NCBI GenBank assembly: GCA_963693305.1
Contig: OY855908.1
Location: forward strand, 32,515,805-32,579,804
Origin: Meandrina meandrites
Taxonomy: Eukaryota; Cnidaria; Anthozoa; Scleractinia; Meandrinidae
Length of the DNA: 64,000 nt
Direction: 5' to 3'
The position numbers and the translations under genes were made by a program. Numbering within the stretch: the stretch's first letter is position 1; each line of letters starts with the position of its first letter. Below, piece by piece: positions 46,301 through 54,200 of this stretch. Under the pieces are notes generated by a model, which was not told the origin of the DNA, did no database searches, and worked only from the letters and a program-made list of their open reading frames with translations.

Positions 46301-47723
46301 GCGCCTCTCTCTTTTGAACTAGCCACCCATTCAGGGAAGAGGCGGGGTTAAGGGGGGGGGGGGGGTGGGGGGGGTAGGGAGTCGATGGTAATGGGCTTAG
46401 TAAATTTTTCCTAGTCTTCTTGAGTTTCAGAAACAGAATCAATACTAGAACATTGCGAAACATGTTGATTTAATTGGTGCTGAGCTAAGAGGTGGATATT
46501 CTTTTTATTGCAGATGATGCAGACCCCTTCGCATGTTCTTCCCTCCGTTACTTCTCTGTGTTCATCATTTCTGCAGTCATTACTCATCAGCAAGCAAACC
46601 CCACAAAGGTAACAGTGCTAAACTTATTGTCTTATTTAACAACCGTTATTTGCCTGGTCACGCAATGCTTCGGCGGAAGTGTTGCGTGACCACTCAAATG
46701 ACATGTTCATGTAATGTTTTCTGTGTTTTGGTGCGAAATGTAAATTGGAGTGAGTGTTAATATCTTTGGGTTTTTTCTTTGATCTTGTAAAGGGAAGACC
46801 AAGTTGACGATGACAATGATGCGAGTGAAAACGAAGGTAAGATTGTATTTTTTTAAGTTTTTTTTTTTTGCTGGTTTCTTTTATTGAGTGTGACTACAAG
46901 CGCAGGAGAGCAGCTTTTCGAGCTCAAATGTCGCAAACTGCGACTACACCAACACTTCACCTCGGTCAAACATCTGAGGCTGTCTTTGTTTTCTTATTTC
47001 GAGAGAAATTATTCACGTTAACATGGAAGTATCAGTAAGGATATATAAAATTGCTGCTGAGTGTAAATATATTTTCAGTTCTGTCAAACGAGATTCTTTG
47101 CTTTCAAAATGCTCTGCGCCCGAACAAAATTGCTTTGACAATGGCGCCGACAGTCCGCATTTCGCCGTTTTCGAACTCTTAGAACTTTTTTTGTAAAGTT
47201 CCAAAAGAATTAGTAAGCTTGCCAGGTATCAAACTTTGAACAGTGAAAATGAAACCTTATCTTTCAAGTAGTTTTCTTGTTTGTGATTTTTATGTTTTAC
47301 CGCGGTGAACACCAACATAAGTTGGAAAGTCTGTAAAGTGCCTTTAAGAAATCTTGACAAATGCCTTGGTGTCGTCATATAAGTACGGAAAGTCATCGGC
47401 TCCCTTCCTTGGTTATTATCTGTTGCTGAAAATCCATCTTTCTATGTATGTTAACGATTGTTTGAGGACCGTGTACTGCGTGGACGATAAATTTGCCATT
47501 TACGTGTTTGTACCTTGCAGATGAAAGTATGGAAGAAGATGAGGACAGCGACTTGGAAACTACTCGCGTCGCCGAAGGAGCTTCGGGACAATCTGTTGTT
47601 AACACGCCAATAGAAATGATGGACAGTGATGTTTCGCAGAGACGCCAACTTAGTACAGGAGAAAATTCTCACTTGGAAAATGTGAATTTCAGCTGGCTTC
47701 AAGATTATTTCATGTCTTCTTGA
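24847..47723 (+). CDS. WDR75: WD repeat-containing protein 75 (UTP17-type), complete, 25 exons
   Basis: Exons: 24847-24950, 25046-25175, 27095-27160, 29017-29107, 29932-30098, 35028-35098, 35300-35395, 35998-36086, 37000-37155, 37588-37650, 37980-38095, 38405-38512, 39667-39743, 40528-40682, 41032-41141, 42125-42201, 43048-43139, 43430-43528, 43968-44134, 45249-45308, 45799-45868, 46004-46077, 46514-46608, 46793-46836, 47521-47723. They sum to 2580 nt, 859 residues; human WDR75 is about 830. All junctions keep phase. The start is the first ATG, in the right place relative to vertebrate WDR75. WDR75 is a nucleolar beta-propeller protein of the small-subunit processome (t-UTP/UTPA), needed for rRNA transcription and 18S maturation. 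It ends in NFSWLQDYFMSS, like the DYSWIAAL end of the human protein. Confidence 0.94.
25440..25570. repeat. Hairpin-containing repeat in WDR75 intron 2
   Basis: GTGAATAGTGCTTTGC is mirrored by GCAAAGTACTATTCAC, and CTCGGAGGTGA is mirrored by TCACCTCCGAG. This looks like a short MITE remnant. The rest of intron 2 up to 27094 holds one SINE at 26377-26515 and A/T-rich sequence. Confidence 0.45.
26377..26515 (+). repeat. tRNA-derived SINE
   Basis: The head GGTGGTCTAATGGTTCAG resembles a pol III A box, and TAGGTTTGAGCACTGGC 40 bp on resembles a B box. The body (TTTACCCAGGTGTACATG) recurs in the copy at about 39983-40330. Confidence 0.6.
27180..27649. mobile_element. Tc1/mariner-type MITE
   Basis: The left end CAGTGCGACTACTCGAACC and the right end GGTT/CAGTTCGAGTAGTCGCACTG are inverted, with similarity extending about 80 bp inward (through TTAATTGAAAACAAAGGATA). 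TA dinucleotides flank it at 27178-27179 and 27650-27651. TA duplication and CAGTG ends are typical of Tc1/mariner. No transposase is present. It begins 19 bp after WDR75 exon 3. Confidence 0.75.
28590..28700 (-). repeat. tRNA-derived SINE, minus orientation
   Basis: Read on the minus strand, GTAGCTCAGTGGTTAGAGTG (A box) precedes GGGTTCGATGCTGC (B box), followed by GGGGACTCGGATTTTTTTTC. The same body follows the SINE at 39277-39440 and occurs inverted at 37767-37937. Confidence 0.7.
30540..34792. repeat. Polypyrimidine tract of about 4.2 kb in WDR75 intron 5
   Basis: The + strand is almost entirely TTTCTATTTC, TTTTTC and TTTCAATTTC words with occasional G. The underlying unit is a degenerate hexamer (TTTCTA, TTTCTT, TTTCAA). 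Higher-order duplication is visible: long stretches near 31640-32280 recur near 32990-33340. All three + frames are open for hundreds of codons (about 1240 in one), giving only F, L, S, I, Y and Q. The minus strand reads EIEKEIE-type in one frame without ATG. This is a composition effect, not a gene. The remaining intron to 35027 is ordinary A/T-rich DNA. Confidence 0.95.
35028..44134 (+). CDS. WDR75: WDR75 central exons 6-19, propeller repeats
   Basis: WD-type strands follow in order: ENLHLWDFNS (exon 6), RHARFTCAAFHPVEACVAAG (exon 7), LSGGQEGVLVMWQYKT with EFLPRLGAPINHLAVSPD (exon 9), IMFDPRSKALVTSNMPGVLQ (exon 11), WLATVERRDDKKNAVELRLKF across exons 12-13, VTAGRDSKFKIWILTEEG (exon 14), SCRSVGYYGDKPCQDTAFSQ (exon 15) and YLTVWNLLSCT (exon 17). 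The human equivalents, such as EFLPRLGATIEHISVSPAG and DGYFKVWILTDD, run in the same order, which makes the orthology secure. Confidence 0.93.
36597..36628. repeat. Short hairpin
   Basis: CGTAGTTAGTGGAG and CTCCACTAACTATG are inverted around a short CTCTC loop in WDR75 intron 8. The rest of that intron shows nothing identifiable. Confidence 0.5.
37767..37937. repeat. Inverted SINE dimer
   Basis: GAAGATGATCTTTTTCAACA, CATGGGACGAG and AAAAATTCTGAGTCCC on the left are mirrored on the right by GGGGACTCAGAATTTTTTC and CATTTTTGAAAAAGGTCATC. Between them lies a minus-strand tRNA-like head (GGGAATCGAACCCATGG, a B box in reverse). It looks like two tails of the same SINE family in opposite orientation around one head. 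Confidence 0.6.
38137..38278. repeat. (CAGT)n microsatellite
   Basis: Nearly pure TCAG tetranucleotide repeat follows a degenerate start, in WDR75 intron 11. Confidence 0.95.
39277..39440 (+). repeat. tRNA-derived SINE
   Basis: TAGCTCAGTGGATAGAGC at 39286-39303 is a near-perfect A box and GGTGGATTCCC at 39341-39351 a B box. The acceptor stem pairs only with several wobbles, and the tail continues as the family body GGGGCTCAGATATTTTCTTTG, so this is a SINE rather than a functional tRNA gene. A shorter relic of the body lies at about 39025-39140. Confidence 0.75.
39983..40330 (+). repeat. tRNA-derived SINE, second family
   Basis: The head GTGGCGTAATGATTAGTGTG (A-box-like) and AGGTATGAGCCCTGGC (B-box-like) precede a long body including CCACCCAGGTGAATAAATGG and a C homopolymer at about 40207-40221. 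The 26377 copy belongs to the same family. Confidence 0.6.
43225..43372. repeat. (GACA)n microsatellite
   Basis: Imperfect, then perfect GACA/CAGA tetranucleotide repeat in WDR75 intron 17, 85 bp after the exon. Confidence 0.93.
43685..43925 (+). repeat. Degenerate tandem repeat of about 75 bp, four units
   Basis: The words GTTGGTCCTTTGAT, GTCGGTTCTTTGATTCGCTG, GGTCCTTCGATTTTCAATTG and GTTCTTTGATTGGCTGAAG recur at roughly 60-90 bp intervals, each preceded by a TACGTG/ACATGCG-like word. Confidence 0.55.
44473..44643. mobile_element. MITE-like repeat with AGCGNATTCAC ends
   Basis: The left end AGCGTATTCAC and the right end GTGAATGCGCT are inverted; the interior has direct and inverted GGTACACCAATATGGCC words. 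A related copy lies at about 49290-49435. Confidence 0.6.
45249..47723 (+). CDS. WDR75: WDR75 C-terminal exons 20-25, acidic tail
   Basis: These short exons encode the less conserved tail: TEFFKIFGQP, TPSHVLPSVTSLCSSFLQSL (human TPAHVLPSAAFLCSMFVNSL), then acidic stretches EDQVDDDNDASENE and ESMEEDEDSDLE. The final 203-nt exon ends at TGA 47721-47723. Exon 24 is only 44 bp, but its phases (2 in, 1 out) fit its neighbours. Confidence 0.88.
46210..46380 (+). repeat. SINE-like fragment plus G homopolymer
   Basis: GGCAGGGTGCTGGGTGTAATG followed by GCGTTAGGCTCCGTACTGAGC resembles the tRNA-like heads elsewhere in the window. A long G run lies at about 46351-46374. Confidence 0.4.
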
Positions 47724-47951
47724 ACACTTCTTGATTTCTGTGGTCTTTGTGCTCGTTAATCAGATTATTGAATGTTAAATATACATATGTTTAATTTATT
47801 ATTATTATTATTGAATTAAACTAGTACCTAGCGTCCTCTGCGATAATTCACTTGTTCCCAGCCTCTTTCTTACATTTGGCGTTTGCTGAAACAAGAACTT
47901 GTAGTGACTAGGCCCATATAAACCATAAAATTTTCCCAAAATGTAAATAAA
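47724..47951 (+). terminator. WDR75 3' untranslated region with AATAAA
   Basis: The A/T-rich sequence after the stop has AATAAA at 47946-47951, followed by a T-rich run. Confidence 0.6.
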
Positions 47952-49800
47952 GTCTTTTTTTTTTCTCACATTGCTGCTGTCGCGCTGTTGTTAAGAAATC
48001 TTAAAGCCAGCCATCTCTAAAAATTCAATGCCTTCATAGAAGTTATAAGGGTTTTCGGCTACAATCACATAGCTGATCTTCTGTCTTTCTTCCCGACAAA
48101 CTCAGAAATTACCTCGTTTAAAGGCCAATCCCTTATGTTTATGGACATGCATCACGGATAGAACGATACACTAACATGTTCATACATTTTCCCGCCCCCG
48201 AATCAATATTTTACAGTGCAGTTTTATTTGACAGCGAGCTAGTGACTCGATAACAATTACGTGGAAACACGCTATTTTTTAAGACATAACAAACTTTGCT
48301 GGATAATGTTAATCTTTGCCCTAAAACATAATTTTAATAATCATTTAAACCATAATAATAGTTAAAATTTCAAAACTGTGCAGGTGGATTACAGCTTTGC
48401 ACAGGTTGTATTTACTTTCACTATATTTATTTTTACAGTTATGATTTTACTGCTAGTAAACAAAATAACAGATACTAGATATGGTTAATGAGCTGGAACA
48501 TTCACCTGCGAATCCAAAAACCAAAAAGAAATAATTTTTGTTTTGGATTTTTTGGATTTTTTTTAACAATGAAAGCGAAAAAAAAAAACAACAACAACTT
48601 AACATTCAATTTTCCCTCCTAATGGTTTAGAGTAAAAGTCGATATGGTCACTTTATGTTCAGGAATCTAGCAAATTTTATTGATTTACATTCCCTCTTTG
48701 CTTGTGTTTTCTTTATAAGCTAGGTTTGTCACTCTTGAGGGGCTAAATTGTTTGTTTTTGTTTCTAAGATTTTTTTTATCAAATTCCGTAGAAGGCGTTT
48801 TTGTCATAAGCTGCAAATAGGCTCTTCAAATCCTTGGAGTTTCAGTAAGCTGTACCGATTGCACGCCTAAGCCACAATACAAATAGTTTTTTTTTATCAT
48901 TGATAGGCAGTTAAGGTGATTCGTTTAAACCGTGAAACAATAGCTAGTGCGTAAAAGTCAAAACAAAACAAAAGAAAACAATGGAATTAATGTCTAACAG
49001 TATCTAACAATGTAATAACGATTTCACAGTTTAGTAAAATCACTCTATACGGAGTTCTTGACAAATTTTACCGTACGCTGGTCACGTACCCTGCTAGTTT
49101 CGTTGATGGAACTAAATTATGAGATAAATGAAATAATCCTCTCAGTGTGAAAGCAACTTAAGCAATTTTTTTAGCTTCAAAAAAATTCAAGGCTACAACG
49201 CAATTTGAACCCATGACCTCCGCGATACCGTTGCGTTGCTGTACCAACTGAGCTGTGAACCCTTGATACGTCGGGAGCAGGTCAATTGTAGGTTCTAACA
49301 GCGCGTTTTCAGTTCACAATTGTTGCACAAAAATAGAATTTAATTCCCGGAGAAATGGCTTGGTACACCAATATGGCCGCCGTTTCTATGTTTTGGAACA
49401 CCAATTTGACTGCCGTGACGACATGTGAGAACGCTTTTTTTTCCCGCAGATGGACTGGATGTTTTTCATATATTCATTTTGTCGGAACTAAATTAGACAA
49501 ATTAGTTACAAAGTGCATCTGTTACTGAATGGGACTGGTTACCTGACTTCCTGCGAAAACAAAGGGCCAGCATTTGGAAAGTTTAGCTTCGCTAATGGAA
49601 CTAAACTAATTAAGGAGGCATTTTGAAACAATGAGATAATGAAATGTAAAAATGTTACCACTTAATTGGGTTTTTCGGATGATTGCTGGCGAGCACGACC
49701 GAACATCCAGGGCGTTTGTTACGGTAAATAGAACAGGGCATTTGATTGGCTTATTTTATCAAGCATTGTAAACTGACCTGAGGTGGGTACTAAATTAATC
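47952..49800. other. Intergenic, mostly without recognised features
   Basis: A/T-rich DNA with T-rich and A-rich runs. A minus-strand tRNA-like SINE head lies at 49185-49262 (read in reverse: CAGCTCAGTTGGTACAGCAA, then GGGTTCAAATTGCG), and MITE-like sequence at about 49290-49435. No credible coding exon seen. Confidence 0.5.
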
Positions 49801-51557
49801 ATGGCGGTCACAGATCAAAAAAATATAGTACTAAATGGGGTTCATCGCGCTGAATACACAAAGAAGCAGAAGACGGGTTTGGATACAGAACAAGGGATAG
49901 AAGGTAAGTCGAAAAAGAAAGATCTTCTGATTATGAAATATGACGATAAATGTTTCGCTGTTTAACTGTTTTTTTAATGGACAATATTTGGTTTTTGTCG
50001 GGGAACGCTTTGAAACACTATTAATACGGGGGAAATTTGCTTCATAAGGTAAATCGCTGATTGTAATCAAAAAGGCTTTACAGCGTAGCTGCTAATGTAT
50101 CGTTGCCTCAAGGTTGGTGATTACAAAGCGTTCTGATAGAATACAATAAAGAAGTAACGAGGGCAATTGTTGGAATCTCAAAGTGAAGGATTTATGAAAA
50201 TTTCTGGAATTGGTTTGCCAAGAGAAAATGATACATTCAGCTGGCGAACTTCCTTGAAAACTAATATAAGAAAAATAACTTTTAATTATGAACGGAAAAC
50301 TCGAAAGAGCAAGTTACCGAAATATTTGTTCACTGAATGAACTGAGGTGATTTGAAAATCGCAGATGTACAGGTGTACAATTTTGAACGACATGACAAAA
50401 TGAATTTCTATTTGGGCGCGAACTGTTGTTAGTTCTTTAAAGGTTTTAAAACGTCAAATATGAATAAACACAAATGACTGAAATTCGGAAAATCGTTTCG
50501 TAACACAGAGTTTGCAGTTAAGAAAGAGTTTCGAAGAAGCCAAGAACTTGCAGTGAACATTGAAGATTCTTGTGGTCTTGACCTTTGTCGTATTGATGTT
50601 TGCCATTGTGGGTAAGTTTAAAATTTATTGCGTGTAAATTATAAATTTCCAGAGTTCACTTCAAAATAAATTGGTCGTCTTGTTTCTCTGTTTTCCTTTC
50701 TTCACCTCATGTTTAATAACCTTTTCTAAGTGAAAATACTTTTATTTGTTAAAACGTTTACTAACAGGGCAACAGCCTAAACTTATCTACAAAATGTCAT
50801 TTCTTTTGTGCTTTCACACTTTTTTAATCCGAGTACGGATTTGGTTTCTTGAAGGACATTATATGCCATGACAACGATTAAAGGCACAGATGACCAAAGT
50901 GTACAGTTTGTCTGGATTTAAAATTGAGCGTAATGTAAGAGCTTGTATGGATTTGGAATTTAGTTTAAGATATCTCTTATTTTCCTTTGAAAAGCTACAA
51001 TAAAGCTCCAAACCTTACCTGGTGTCCTGTATTTGTCGTTGTAGTGCTTCGGAAAGCGATACGTGCGATTTTCATTTCAACGGTCGATAGGACCGCAATA
51101 CAAGCCTAAGGATGCGTTCTCCACTTTATCGAACGCAACAAAAACAGAACCTTCTAACTTCAAATTCTGATAATTGGAATTCAGAAAAACTTGTTAAGAA
51201 CCAATTTTTAATTTGCATTCTCCAAAATTCACTAGATTTGAAATGAAACAATCATTTCCAGTGAAAGAAAAACAGTTTGACAAAACCATTATAACACCCT
51301 TGCCCTTATAACTTTAATTTCCCTAAATTAGCGCTTCAATACACTTGTGAAGAGAGCCTCTTTATAATTGAAGTGCACCCATTTTCCCAATTTTTTTTTG
51401 ATCTTGTACTAGGAAAAAAATATTTTTTTATCTCCTAGCATGTACAGACACTAAAGCCCTCAAAGAAGGCAGTGGGAGAAGTGAAACAGTCATTCGAAGG
51501 AAATCTTCCTACTATAAAAGTAAGATTATCTTTGAAATATTATTGTTGCAGGTGTTT

Positions 51558-51612
51558 CATTTTGCCGGTAGCAGCAAGATAAAATTTTTATCTTGCTGCT
51601 ACCGACAAAATG
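51558..51612. repeat. Near-perfect 55-bp palindrome
   Basis: CATTTTGCCGGTAGCAGC is mirrored by GCTGCTACCGACAAAATG, with 27-bp arms, one mismatch and a one-base centre. It lies 38 bp after exon 3 of the EGF candidate. Confidence 0.9.
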
Positions 51613-52060
51613 TTCTTCAAATTCATATCCATTCTTTGTTGCCACATATTTTGGCGGGTAATAATTTCCTCACAACTCTCCCACAATGTTGGAAGTCAAG
51701 GACTCGTAATAAACAAAGATTCGAGAGAAAGAATCTGTAACCATTGTGAATAAATTTATTATTTTTGGTCGTGAAATACCAGATCAATATCATGAAACTT
51801 TGTACTATGCAGTCTGGCTTACTGTATTGTAAGCTGATATGATCGATCTATTCAAAAACCTGCTTTTAAACTGGGTCAGAAACTATAGTTAAAATTTTTA
51901 TTTGACAGACAACCTGCTCTATGAGGGTGCTCGAAAAATCTTGAAACTCCAAGTCAAATTTGATCTTATCTCTTAACTCGAGCTCTAACCCATGACATAA
52001 TTACTGACTAAAAAAATTCTGCATCGTTTAGATATGTTGACGTAAGAGGGCCATTATTTA

Positions 52061-52252
52061 ATAGATAATTACTGAGGTTCACGGCATTGCCTACATTATA
52101 TCCAATAATGCTGTGAACCTCAGTGGTCATCTATTATAATTATCGACCCTAAAACCCTATTTTTCTCTCTCTGCATTACATCGACGATTTCTGTCACTAC
52201 CACATTGATGTTTTGGTACATGTTGCAATCGTCGATATATTGCAGAGAGAGA
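52061..52252. repeat. Two adjacent hairpins
   Basis: Hairpin 1: ATAGATAATTACTGAGGTTC (52061) with GAACCTCAGTGGTCATCTAT (to 52133). Hairpin 2: TCTCTCTGCA ... ATCGACGATT (52165-52189) with AATCGTCGAT ... TGCAGAGAGA (52227-52252). GACCCT and AGGGTC words flank hairpin 2. Probably MITE-derived. Confidence 0.75.
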
Positions 52253-52639
52253 ACAATAGAATATTTGAAGGGTCAGTAATTCGTAACTTATTAACATTCA
52301 TTTATTACGTTAATTTATCTCCTAGAGTGTAACAAGGCTAAACGAAAAACGATGCACAACTGTTATGGGAACGGGAGATGTGAAGTCCACGAACTTAAAT
52401 TACGGGTGTAATGAGATGCAAATGCAGGCCTGGCATTGGTGGACGGTTTTGTGACCGACTCATATGAAAAAGAGTAAAAAAAGTGGTTTAATAAACATGT
52501 CATAATCACGTAATTTTTTTGCTGTTGTTTAAATTAAGTTCTTCGATGAGTTTGTAGCAAAGTTGACACGAACAGATTGAGGGACACCCAAGAAACCCTA
52601 AAGTGTGACATGGTGTCCCAAGCAACAAGTTAGTCTGTG

Positions 52640-52917
52640 TTCGAGCCAAATGGCCAATGCAGGCGGAGCTTATCCCGGTTTCTGTAGCATTAAGCGTCTA
52701 GAAGCATTTCTACTACCCTCTGGATGGGATGCTAGCTATAGTCAATCGCAGGGTTACCCTTAAGCATTATTTCGCCGGTACCCATGGGTGGAGAGGGGCA
52801 CTATGAGGGTGTCTTGTACAAGAACACAACACAAAGACCCCGGCCAAGGCTCGAACCCGGACCGTTTGCTCCCGAGTACAGCGCGCTAACCGTTAGGCCA
52901 CCGCGCCTCCCACCAAC
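52640..52917 (-). repeat. tRNA-derived SINE, minus orientation
   Basis: On the minus strand, GGTGGCCTAACGGTTAGCGC (A box) precedes GGGTTCGAGCCTTGGC (B box), followed by a body with CCACCCATGGGTACCGG and CATCCAGAGGGTAG. Confidence 0.75.
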
Positions 52918-53149
52918 AACACAAAAAAGGCCCCTTTTAATGCGCATGATCACAAGAACCGCTGACAATACACGACAGTTGTTTTTTCACCCTCGTCGCA
53001 GTCTTCGTTCCCCTCGTCGGGAAAAAGCGACCCTTGAAGGATCCGACGATTTGAAGCCCAAAATAATCGGACTTCCGGTTGAATTGCGCATGAGTAGCTT
53101 TCAAAAGCATGGGTCAACGAACTCCATTTGAAGGGTCGGGATATTATAA

Positions 53150-53796
53150 AGCCCTGGCCAAACAACCTCGTTCCCAGGGTCTCTCTCTCCCCGCTCCCAA
53201 GAGCGAGAGAAGAGAGACCCTGGTTGCGGCTGGTCACGTGATCTGGGTGACAAACCAAAACCGCAGGGAAGGTTGTTCCTCGACAACTGTAGGCTTAGTA
53301 TTGACAAAAGCAGTCTAAGCCGCCCCTCCCTTCAACGAATTTTTTGTCACCACCCAAATTCTGCGTGGCACGTGACCAGCCGCAACCAGGGTCTCTCTTC
53401 TCTCGCTCTTGGGGGCGGAGAGAGAGAGACCCTGGAAACGAGGTTGCTGGCCAAACGGTAACGCAAGTAGTCGCAAGTTGAACTTGCGTACAGACTTGCG
53501 TTGGGTGGCCAAACGGACTCGTAAGTCTACTCGCAAGTGCACGCAATTTGTCAAAATAAGCCATTTAAATGCTACTGCGCGGGCTCTAATATAGTACTTG
53601 AGGTAAACAGCGAGACTTGTGTTGACTTGCGTAGGGTGGCCAAACGGTGAAAAAACTTGCGTTGACTTGCGTGTAAATTTGATCTCGACCAAAGTGAACG
53701 CAAATCATCGTAAGTCAATGCAAGTGCACGGAAGTCGTGGCCAAACGGAGACGCAAGTAGAGTCTACTTGCCCCTCCGTTTGGCCAGGCCTTAAGA
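53150..53796. mobile_element. MITE with GGCCAAACGG ends and CTTGCGT interior words
   Basis: The left end GCCCTGGCCAAAC(GG) and the right end CCGTTTGGCCAGGCC are inverted, and words such as GACTTGCGTTGGGTGGCCAAAC recur inside. It is split by the element at 53163-53446. Confidence 0.6.
53163..53446. mobile_element. Nested MITE with 9-bp target-site duplication
   Basis: The ends CAACCTCGTTCC and GGAAACGAGGTTG are inverted, with longer similarity inside (AGGGTCTCTC, GCTCTTGG, GCGGCTGGTCACGTG against CACGTGACCAGCCGC). CTGGCCAAA flanks it at 53154-53162 and 53447-53455. A 9-bp duplication is typical of Mutator-like elements. It inserted into the surrounding GGCCAAACGG element. Confidence 0.85.
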
Positions 53797-53978
53797 AATT
53801 CTGAGACGAAATGCGCGTGAAATGATGGCCTAATTTCACTAGTCACCATTTGATTACCCATACACTCTACTCTAAAGGACGTCCATTCATCGCTAAAACT
53901 ACATTTATCTTTCCAAACGCCGCAAAGCTAATGAATTGTATAAGTAGTGTTGAATTCAGCCATTTATCTAACTTACAG

Positions 53979-54200
53979 TTGACTCCTGATAACTTGCACC
54001 CTCGCTAACTCGAACCTCGCGCTAACTCGAACCAAAATCGATTTTCCCTAGATTTCCGTCATACATTGACTGTAATTTTACCCTCGGTAACTCAAACCCT
54101 AGATAACTCCAACCTCCCGCTAACTCGAAGCAATTTTCGTTTCCCTTCAGGTCATTTTCTATATAATTTTACCTTCGATGACTCGAACCATGTCTGTCAA
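53979..54200. repeat. Pogo/Tigger-like terminal repeat fragment
   Basis: CAGTTGACTCCTGATAACTTG is followed by repeated CTCGCTAACTCGAACC words, the style of pogo/Tigger ends, with TA just before. No matching opposite end is recognised nearby. Confidence 0.45.

Larger units (their letters stand above)
49801..52467 (+). pseudogene. Candidate EGF-module membrane precursor, four exons, two frame breaks
   Basis: Exon 1 (49801-49903) starts MAVTDQKNIVLNG and ends phase 1. Exon 2 (50518-50611) continues EFRRSQELAVN, then in a frame offset by one base gives a hydrophobic helix (TLKILVVLTFVVLMFAIV). Exon 3 (51439-51519) reads CTDTKALKEGSGRSETVIRR in the frame set by the helix. Exon 4 (52326-52467) reads CNKAKRKTMHNCYGNGRCEV and, after a second one-base shift at about 52406, RCKCRPGIGGRFCDRLI and TGA. 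The six cysteines have EGF spacing. AATAAA follows at 52490. Phases of exons 2-4 agree with the helix and EGF frames, so only two indels disturb the model. An EGF-family ligand precursor in type II orientation is one reading; role and function are unknown. Pseudogene, sequence error or chance are the alternatives. Confidence 0.42.
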
